In this document: piece by piece, positions 55,994 through 64,000 of the stretch | Layout: each line of letters starts with the position of its first letter | Numbering within the stretch: position 1 is the first letter of the stretch | NCBI GenBank assembly: GCA_029718625.1 | Contig: CM056376.1 | Span: 78,925,386-78,989,385 of the forward strand | Reading direction: 5' to 3' | DNA: 64,000 nt | Origin: Synaphobranchus kaupii | Lineage: Eukaryota > Chordata > Actinopteri > Anguilliformes > Synaphobranchidae | Position numbers and translations under genes: made by a program | Notes under the pieces: generated by a model | What the model was told of the DNA's origin: nothing | Seen by the model: the letters and a program-made list of their open reading frames with translations, nothing else | Databases searched by the model: none

Positions 55994-56488
55994 TGCTGTG
56001 ATAAATTATTACAAATGATGATTACAAACACTGCGTTACAAATATTTCTGCTGAAGGCTACTAGCTAGTAAACTCCAACGGGAGGTCAGGATTTGTGATC
56101 AACTGCTTTTCAAGTGGCCTCTCTACAACGTAGCTAGACTGCGGAAGTTTACAGTGCGAGGAAGTGCGGTCGGAGAAATAGTTATGTTTCAAATGGAACT
56201 GTTGTTTCAACGTTCGGTTTGCGTTTGCGATAGCCTACATTTCACAGGAGAGCATACTGAGACCGTATGAATACACACTGAGCTATAAAAGCACATTTAT
56301 CGTCGTTTTTCCATTACATTTCTAATTGCCCAGTTGACTTCTATTGTAGCCCAGTGAGAGCCTACAGGAAATCTGTACCGAACTCAATACTGGACCGATC
56401 AGCGAAAAAATGGACTTCATGGGTCAGGTTCATGGAAGACGGACCGCAAATAGGGTCCAAGGTCCAAAATAGCGAACTTACCCTTTAA

Positions 56489-57790
56489 TTTGTTCCCAAT
56501 GTTATTGTCAGTTTAATGAAGTACCAAATGAGTCTCATGGAGATTAAAAATGGTATGTGTAATAACAATGGATTCCATTCATTGGAAAACATATGGAAAT
56601 TCTAGTGTGGATAATGGAAAAGGAGCCATACACAGAATCTGTGAACTGGTGCAAGTCCTTAAAGGGGAAGGCGGTTTATAACTGACCTGGTAATATTCTG
56701 ATTTCTACGTAGAGAAACCTACTTCTTATTCTTTGCTGATTTAAACCAGTTTACTTTATCATGTATATGTTGAACTTACATAGAAAGTTGCAATTTTCTT
56801 TGGACAATTTATTTAATTTTAGCTTTAGTTTTTCTGAATTCCCTCCTGATATCCAAACACCTGCACATGTATAGTAGTCCAAATGCTCTAATTCTCTGTA
56901 TTTCATATCATAATATAAATGAATAATTTCATAGTTATGGCATGGTATGAAAATGCAATACAATTAAATGATTCCTCTATGCATTCCTTCTGACTAAATC
57001 TGTTCATGATTTAAACAAATATATGTAATTTGCTCTTGCAAAAATAGCTCAGGAAGACTATAATTGTCACTGTTATGATGCTCTCCATTGTATTGTGAAT
57101 TTGTTTAGCAGATACCCTTAGCCAGAATTACTTGTATAGTATAATTAAATAACCAAGTATAAATGATATGCCATCCCTTAATATAAAATGGATACTCACT
57201 GAAGCAATTCAGGTTAACTTGCATGAAGGGTAACTGCCTTGTTTCACTTGTGGATTTGATAATATGAAAATGAGTGTCGCGAGCAAGTGCGCAGAGCAAG
57301 TTCTGTCAAATAACTCTTGCTGTGCCTAACCAATGGTCTGCCTCAGCAAACACATGTTCTCATACTCAACCAATCACTTGCACACATCGCTAATGGAGCG
57401 TCCCTTTTAAAAGCGAGACTCAGATCTCTCCCATACTGCTTTGGCTGTGCTGCTCTTGTTTTGCTGCTTGTTCTAAAAAATATTTTTCTGCTCTCCCTCC
57501 ACCACCCCAGCCTCCACCTGGATCTGATTCTATGTACATTAGGGGTGTTGGTGTATATTTCCTGTTTAGTAGGGGAGATATGTCATGCTCCCTGTTTGAT
57601 AGGTAGTGCACGCTGATGCGTACACTAGAAGTACATAGAGCAGATCCATTCAGCGCCAAACCAAAATATTATATAGTTATTATTAAATATGTGAGTTATC
57701 TTGACAGAAATATTATCTTGGCGGTAATGGCTGGTTGAAAAGGGAATGCCTAAAGACACAACCTAGACCTCCATGTCCTGTCATGCTGAA
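56489..57790. other. AT-rich stretch, nothing recognised
   Basis: Low-GC DNA with short frames that show no domain. The segment at 57,400-57,620 is more even in composition, but no gene could be supported. Confidence 0.45.
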
Positions 57791-57792
57791 AG

Positions 57793-57921
57793 AATTGCCT
57801 GTTTTAGCAAGGGTACTGTGTAAGCTGATCAGAATTGCCTGGTTTTAGTTCAGTGCAAGGGCACTGTGTAAGCTGATCGAAATTGCCTGGTTTTAGTTCA
57901 GTGCAAGGGCACTGTGTAAAC
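57793..57921. repeat. 48-bp tandem repeat, about 2.7 copies
   Basis: AATTGCCTG(G)TTTTAG followed by GTGCAAGGGCACTGTGTAAG and CTGATC repeats with starts at 57,793, 57,833 and 57,881. The first unit is 40 bases (it lacks TTCAGTGC), the second 48. Confidence 0.85.
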
Positions 57922-58282
57922 CCATCAGCCATTTCTCATTCTCTAGTTTTGTAGAGAAGGGAAGTGACATTTTCACATCCTGACCTCTTTCACCTTGGTT
58001 AATATGAGTGTTAGCCCAGCATGTTTTGCCAATTGTAGCGTAACTCTCACCCCACCCATGTAATGTGAACACTTCTTGACAGTGGGGTATTGACCAAACT
58101 TATTTCCAGATGAAAAGGTCGGTGACAGCTGTGTAGTGTCTACAATGATTCAATGTTACAAGAAAAGCTCTTGTGACAAAACATTGATTGTAAATCATGA
58201 TTCTTTAAAATGCTACAAATCATTACGGACTCATTATGGAATTCGAAGGCATTTACTCCAGTTAGTACTCTTTGTGGTCCAT
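57922..58282. other. Unassigned stretch
   Basis: No gene or repeat is recognised here. Confidence 0.45.
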
Positions 58283-58475
58283 GGGGCTGCTGAGTAGCTC
58301 ACTTGGTAAAAGCACCTCTGCTTACGCGTATGAATGGGTTTCCTCCATCCCCGCTCTGCGCGCCTGCGACTTGTGGCTGCGGTGTGTGAAGAAGCAGCTG
58401 GCTGACACCGCGTACTTCTGAGAGGAACCGCGAGTGTCTTCACTCTCCCAAGCTGGCAGCAAGGGCGTAGATGAG
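58283..58475 (+). mobile_element. tRNA-derived SINE, plus strand
   Basis: Begins GGGGCTGCTGAGTAGCTCAC followed by TTGGTAAAAGCACC, a good pol III A-box (TAGCTCACTTGG). The B-box is weak. The head matches the two minus-strand copies at 32,821 and 54,361, while the body differs, so it may be a subfamily. Confidence 0.6.
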
Positions 58476-61400
58476 CATGTTGTATATAGTTTGCAAATTG
58501 GAGATGCCAAATAATAAAAAAAAATCTTAGTGATCCATACGAGGTGATGTGTATTGCCGTGTGAATACCAGCCTACATAGATTTGTAAACTCACACTGCA
58601 GGATTTTTACATGTTTATACATTTGCTCTCTGACATACTGTACATAGTCATTGAAAGTAGGTTTACCATCCATTTCTGGAACATACCTGTAGTTCAAAGC
58701 AAACAGCTTCAGTACATTATTGTGTGTGAAAGCATTGAACCTGGACTCTTGGGGTCATTAAATATTGCTGAATTTTGGGACGAGATCCAAGGCACCCGTC
58801 AAGGCCTTGCTGTTTGTGCCAGCTTCATGGCTTCATTGAGGATATCCCTTGGGGATTGCCTGGGAGCAATTTATCTGGCAGAACAGCTCTTGCAGTGGAA
58901 ATACTAGGATTTAATTTATGAGACTACTGAGGCAAATATCATTGATGTTTTAAGCGTGCTTCATAAAAGGTCATTAGCAACCCACATCAATAGAGTTTGC
59001 TCTCATTATGATCAAACCTCTCTGTCAGGATTATTGTCCATCTTTAATGCATTCCTTTCTCATTTGATAGTTTACCATGGGTGCATAAGCCTGGAATTTC
59101 TGCAACTTAAAAATAGGCTTTCTACTTGAATCTTAGTAGATGCTTCTCTGTTGGTATTGTAAGCCAGCAGCTGATATGAGAGATTATGTCTAGAGGTAGT
59201 CCGTTTACCCTCAGCAAGCCCTCAGGGAAATGGGTCTGAAATTGGCCCCATGTAAGGTTACCGTCCAAGAAGGGGATGCCCCTTATCAGAATAGACAGAC
59301 ACAATTGCTTGACATAGGCAGACCAGGGTAATGTTTGACTGTCAGAAATTTGGAATTCACACTCACAAGATGTGTCCTCAGAAAGGTTTATAGTCCCCAG
59401 GTTCTTTTGTGTTCAAACCAACGCAGACCTTTCCTCCCAAATTATGGCTGCACTTGAAAACTTGGGAACACATCCAAATCAGACAACCTTTGAGGCTTTG
59501 AACAACAACAGCCAAGTAATTCTTCTGAAAGACAATAGAAACATTTATTCTGGCCCTAGCCAAAGATAATGTGCACCCAATAAAATGGCAGTTAGCCTGA
59601 GACATAATATTTATGTGAAAGTTATTAAAGTCCTATAAAAACAGTTCTGTGGCAGTAAATACACATTTAAAGTACATTTAAATACGTAAGTGTCTGAAAT
59701 TAATATAATCAGTTGTGTGGTAAAACAAAAACAAAAAAACAGACCACATTTCTGGCTTGGATGGATGGATTCTGGACGTCTGAGTCTTTAATTTGTCCTA
59801 AATGGCTTGAGGCCAAAGCACAGGCTTGTTGCGCAGCTTACGTCGAACTGTGTGACCCCTCAGCATCTTAAAACACCTCATTTCTACCTGTCTCTGAGAG
59901 TGTTGATTAAAAGTGCTGAGGAAAATCTAAGACTTGTAACATGATGTTACATCATAACCACACTGGTCTTTCAAGGTAAAAAAGGTTCCCATATTACTGT
60001 CTTTGAAGATTGTGCAGCCTGATGCAGCATATTTACTCATTTTCTCAGCTAAGAAGAGCTGTAACTTCTGACAGTGATTTGACTTAAAATAAGAGACAGC
60101 AGGGGACTCCACCTGTGACTGCTCAGGAGGGCCCTCAGTCAGACGTCAAGAGTACGTGCATTATGCGTAACTGCATGAGCATGTGTGTGTTTCCTGTGGG
60201 CGACAAATAAAGACATATCCAGAGGGGACCACAGTTTGTGCACACTTACCCATTCAAACTCCAATTAGGGTCATGGGTCGCACATCGACAATGAATTTTC
60301 GACCTTCGGACCCCCTTGGGGTTCATTGTACCAGGATTCACTTGGCTCAGCCAGCAGTCTCGTCCACTCTCAGTGTGAGGTGTCAAAGAGCTAATCTGCC
60401 TAAATCAGGCCTCTCACCACTGGCAATGGGGCCTTGTGTTTTACAGCATGCTGATGTACAAGGCTATCCCTGGGGAGAGCAGAGTGTCCGACTCTGGGTG
60501 TCAGCCAGAAATAACCATGCCTAGAGTGGCGCTAATGATGGAAATGTGTGTGGGTTTCTTAAACAGGATTAGCTGAGTCTGTGGGGTACTCACAAGAAGC
60601 ATAGGAGGAGGGTACTTAGCCTTCTCCTATGGTACCTCCACTGTTCAACAAATCTACGGTGGATTTTGCTCTTGCTTCATGTGGTAAAAGCAGCTACCCA
60701 TAGCCGCTGCCTCATTAGCATTCTGTTGCAATCTGGGGTTGCTGCTTGGAAGAGCCGGTATGCTCTCTATGATTATTTTAGTTAGTCTCGCGGAGATATG
60801 CCGCATGTTGCCGCCTGCCAAGCTTGAATATGCACCTCCGTACTCTTCTCAGTCTCACTCTTAAATCTCCTCAGAGACCAGCTTCATGCCAGAGGTGTGA
60901 GAAAAAGCTGTCTCCAGATCAGTTCATTCTCGTATTTTTGCAAGGAAACTGAAAAACAAATCAGGTTGAGAGGGGTACTACAAAGTACACAGCAAGTTGC
61001 CAAATCCAAGCACTTTCAAACACCCCCACCACCCCAGCTAAAGGGACAGCTATATTATTGTTTCAGTTAGGTCTATTGTCTTTTCCCTTGTTTAGAAATT
61101 AATGCAAGTGCTTTCCTGAAAGCTAGAGCACAAGGCTTTCTGGGAAACTTACAGTTTTCTCAACCCATAAATTTACACGATTAAGCAAATATTTGTGCCA
61201 TATTACTGCTTCCTGGGCTGAATTCATCAGAATTAGAAGGACTCTGAGAAGGGCTGTTTTTTTTTTTAAGTGTACTTGTAAGAGTGTGTTCTTTTTATAC
61301 TTTTTATAGACAGTACAGTGGCACCCGTTGGTGAGTTATGGTAATGCACGCAGTTGTGCTGGGAAAGTTTACACTTGAATTGTTCACTTCACTTCAGGAA

Positions 61401-62700
61401 TTAAAGTAGAAAGAGAGTTGACATATTTCAGAAGTAGCTTAATTAAAATAAATTAGGCATAGCATCTGCTCATGACAGAGTTTTTTGGCCTGTTATTAAG
61501 TTCTGCTCAAGGCCTGATTACCTCACCAGGAGGTATTCTGTGTAATTACTGTGTGTGCTTGTATGTGTTTGCGCGCACGTGTGTGCATGTGTGTTTCCGT
61601 GATAATGTGAAGAAACTCTTCAGAGTAAATAGGGTGAGAAATTCACCATCAAAACCGCTTAAGCTTTTGTTACACTGACATTAATCTCTGGTGATCCTGG
61701 TATCTGATGCTTAAGCAAAGGCCCAGGCACTTTTTAGCATTTAGGTTGTAAAGTGTCATATATTCATGTTTGTTTTCTTACTAATTAAAATGACTAAGTT
61801 GCTTTAAATTTGTATGTTTTCTGTAGATGCGCAAAGTAACAAAAATTTTAAAATGTGATATAAGTTCTCATTTATAGTAGTTTTGTAAAGGTGCAACAAT
61901 GCTAAACAATATGTTTATAAGAAGAAAATGTCAAAGATTGGTCTATTATGGCATTGGGTGTTGATGTACATGTGTTCCATGCTGGAAAAGAGTGGGGCTC
62001 TGTTATTGGTGGGGTAAAATTTATACTAGGAACATGCCACTGGAGATCCTCCAACCCACTGGGCTGGTTCCTGTTCCAGTCAGAACTTTGCTGTAGCTAT
62101 GCATTTCATTTAACCACAATGCATGCTGGGTCCACTGGCTGGGCCATGTTTAGGCCCCACACTTCCTGTCAACTGCTCTCTCACTTGTTTCTTGTTTGCA
62201 TTCCATCTTCTGCTCTGGTCAGTGTTAGGCTGGGGTCATCAGGTTTGCTGTGGATTGGCTTCAAACTCTTGTCTAGGGCCCTCTTCTGATTCATGGGAAA
62301 CTAGAGATCGACTCATTTGTGGCAGATACATAATCTCACACACAAAAACTATTTTTCAGCCTTGTCTTCAAAATAGTACAGTGAATATTCCATGTGCTTT
62401 CTTAGGGTTTCAGGTGTGAAAAGATAACCTTTTCTCTTAAGGCATATAGAAAATAGGGAAATGTTATCACATATTTATCCTTTGACATGAATACTTGATA
62501 TAAAAAAATCAATAGTTTTAAAAAAGCACCCAGGGGTGAAAGTTTTTAGTCAGTTCTGCTAAGTAATTTCACAATGTCCTTGTGTGTCCAGTCAAAATAT
62601 TTTCATGGGTTTATGTTGTCTCACAAAAGGATCATAATCACAATCAGGAATTTAGGTGCTGTAATATTTCTATTTAAGTTCAGAACATCATCTTTGTTGT
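58476..62700. other. Non-repetitive stretch, possible conserved noncoding blocks
   Basis: The longest part of the window without visible mobile elements. Blocks at about 58,730-59,060 and 60,560-60,960 are even in composition and could be conserved regulatory DNA or unrecognised exons. Short frames (60,183-60,524; 61,948-62,289) lack domains. A GT-rich patch is at 61,550-61,600. Confidence 0.35.
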
Positions 62701-62712
62701 CAGTTAACTAAT

Positions 62713-62738
62713 TAGGTGTGGTTGAAAAACCACACCTA
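62713..62738. repeat. Perfect 11-bp hairpin at the edge of a dispersed repeat
   Basis: TAGGTGTGGTT and AACCACACCTA are perfect inverted arms around GAAA. The following text (GTTATTATTCTTCCGCCG and CCTATCTCCTCCTACAC) resembles a repeat often met in fish genomes. Its far end is not visible. Confidence 0.6.
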
Positions 62739-64000
62739 CTGTTATCGCTCAGACTGACCGTTATTATTCTTCCGCCGATTTTTCAAAACCTATCTCCTCC
62801 TACACTGTTCACACCATCGACACCATTTATACCTCATATTATACCTTTATACCCCCTCCAGGTTGCTATTACTTTTTACCTTTATAGCAAATCCAAATGC
62901 TGTCACGTAACGTTATGTTGTCTAAGTTACAAAATAGGCTACAATTGAATTGTTAACAAAACATTTTTAGCGCTGTTGAAATTTTTGCCTATGTTTTAGC
63001 TAAATGCTATGAATCTAGCCTATGAATCACTCCATTCGACATTATTCAACAAATTCTGATTTATGTCTTAATAACGTTAACACAGACAACTTCCTAACAA
63101 AACATGACAAAAGCATAAGCCAGCTAGCTAGGCTACTGTGGTTAAGCTACCAGGAAAAACAAACCTTTCACTCTGCATGAAAATGCCAAGGTGACCGGTG
63201 CCAGTAGACTACGTTAGCAAAATGCAATCGATTATAGCTACAGCAAATAAACTATCCACTACACGTGATTGGGTTATAATCTCAAGTTTATGCGAGTCAA
63301 CAACGTTAAACTAAGTTACTATACGCAAACGATAGCCTATGTTTAATTATTGCTTTAGATAGCTGCATGCTAGGTAGGCTGAATAGAACGTTGAATTCAG
63401 CACAGGACATGTGGTTTGGACTTGACAAAATGGTGAGATCTGTAATCGGAATCAGATTTGTTTAATAAAGTGGAGAAATCAGTAGATGAGCATTTGGTTA
63501 AAACTTAGGCAAAAATTGTATGAACCCATATTTTTCTACAAACACAACTACAACTGTGTCCGAATAGTCCGAATCAGCACACACTACTATTTGAGTATGC
63601 CAGTTGAGTATACTTTTTTTTTGTTTTTTTTTTGTTGAAAAGCTGTTAAATTAGGCTAGCCTTACCTGCACGGCCAAATTGAGTGTTCTCAATATCCCCA
63701 GATGATGTAGCCAAAGTGTGTAAAGGAAACTGATATAGCCTAGGCTACTTATGTCCAGGTTTATATGGAGGATATTTTGCATACTGCATATCACTGCAGT
63801 GTAGACTACAGTAAGCAATATGCTAGTACACAGGACGCAGTAAATTGGGCATTCACAATGCCTTCCTCTACAACACTGTTATGACCCAACAATACTATCC
63901 CAGATGATTTGACATTACCTTTTTGTGCTTTTATCACAATACATTACTTCTTTGTATCACTTCCAGGTTCTCTAGACTACTTACCACAAAATAGGCTACA
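62739..64000. other. Unassigned stretch to window end
   Basis: After the hairpin repeat the DNA is AT-rich with many TAGGCTA/TAGCTA words. No gene is supported. Confidence 0.4.

Larger units (their letters stand above)
54629..56484. mobile_element. Kolobok-like TTAA element (1856 bp) with two ORFs
   Basis: AGGGTAAGTTCGCTATTTTG at the left is inverted at the right (CAAAATAGCGAACTTACCCT). The arms run about 250 bases (54,629-54,885 and 56,236-56,484) and end at CTCAGTATGCTCTCCTGTGA. TTAA lies on both sides (54,625-54,628 and 56,485-56,488). TTAA targets plus a THAP-type DNA-binding exon suit the Kolobok superfamily. Inside are a plus-strand cysteine-rich ORF (55,098-55,457) and a minus-strand THAP exon (55,697-55,993) converging on each other. 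No DDE catalytic exon is present, so the copy depends on others for movement. Confidence 0.88.

Noticed and set aside
57793..57921. Possible CRISPR-like repeat-spacer array
   Set aside because: Units are contiguous tandem copies with no unique spacers, in eukaryotic DNA.
58283..58345. Possible tRNA gene (A-box present)
   Set aside because: Weak B-box, no convincing cloverleaf, and two related copies elsewhere: a SINE head.

Overview
This 64 kb window looks like gene-poor, transposon-rich nuclear DNA from a teleost fish. The evidence is the mix of repeats: Tc1/mariner ends, PIF/Harbinger copies ending in GGGCCCTATCTT, hAT elements, TTAA-type (Kolobok-like) ends, a Gypsy pol fragment, a DIRS/Ngaro-type tyrosine recombinase fragment, tRNA-derived SINEs, and frequent TAGGCTA/TAGCCTA words. 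The species cannot be named from this. I found no ordinary multi-exon host gene, no rRNA or tRNA gene and no CRISPR array. Nearly all reading frames are pieces of mobile elements or chance.

Layout. 0-6.3 kb: a HARBI1-like pseudogene, then an IS630/Tc1-like transposon remnant with a 1.86 kb solo LTR nested in it. 6.3-13.3 kb: mostly unassigned DNA with a foldback MITE and a 713 bp inverted-repeat element. 13.3-17.0 kb: Tc1 ends, a deleted Gypsy element (gag knuckle, protease, RT), and a foldback element with arms of about 320 bp. 17.9-26.4 kb: two related 2 kb PIF/Harbinger derivatives, with a Tc1 end and an internally deleted Tc1/mariner between them. 26.9-41.2 kb: a TTAA MITE, a solo LTR carrying a 36-bp minisatellite, SINEs, a second LTR-like element with a hAT nested in it that keeps a split BED zinc finger, and a truncated Tc1/mariner beside a palindromic element. 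45.2-49.7 kb: an SGNH-hydrolase-like gene and a truncated Tc1 transposase. 50.7-53.3 kb: tyrosine-recombinase retroelement remains interrupted by a Tc1/mariner and a palindromic hAT. 54.6-56.5 kb: a complete TTAA element with a THAP exon and a P2RX7-tail-like ORF. 56.5-64 kb: mostly single-copy-looking DNA.

Two loci stand out. (1) At 45.19-47.56 kb an intact 191-codon SGNH-like ORF is followed 22 nt after its stop by what reads as a full replication-dependent histone mRNA 3' end: the 16-nt stem-loop, its flanks, and a purine-rich downstream element. A CCAAT/octamer-like/TATA promoter lies upstream, and a 1.6 kb hAT element, marked by its target duplication, now separates promoter from ORF. 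This suggests an element-derived or domesticated gene built on S-phase histone expression signals. (2) At 54,629-56,484 a TTAA-flanked element with about 250 bp inverted arms holds two convergent genes: a THAP DNA-binding exon and a cysteine-rich ORF resembling the intracellular tail domain of P2X7 receptors.

All family assignments come from reading motifs by eye. No database search was run.
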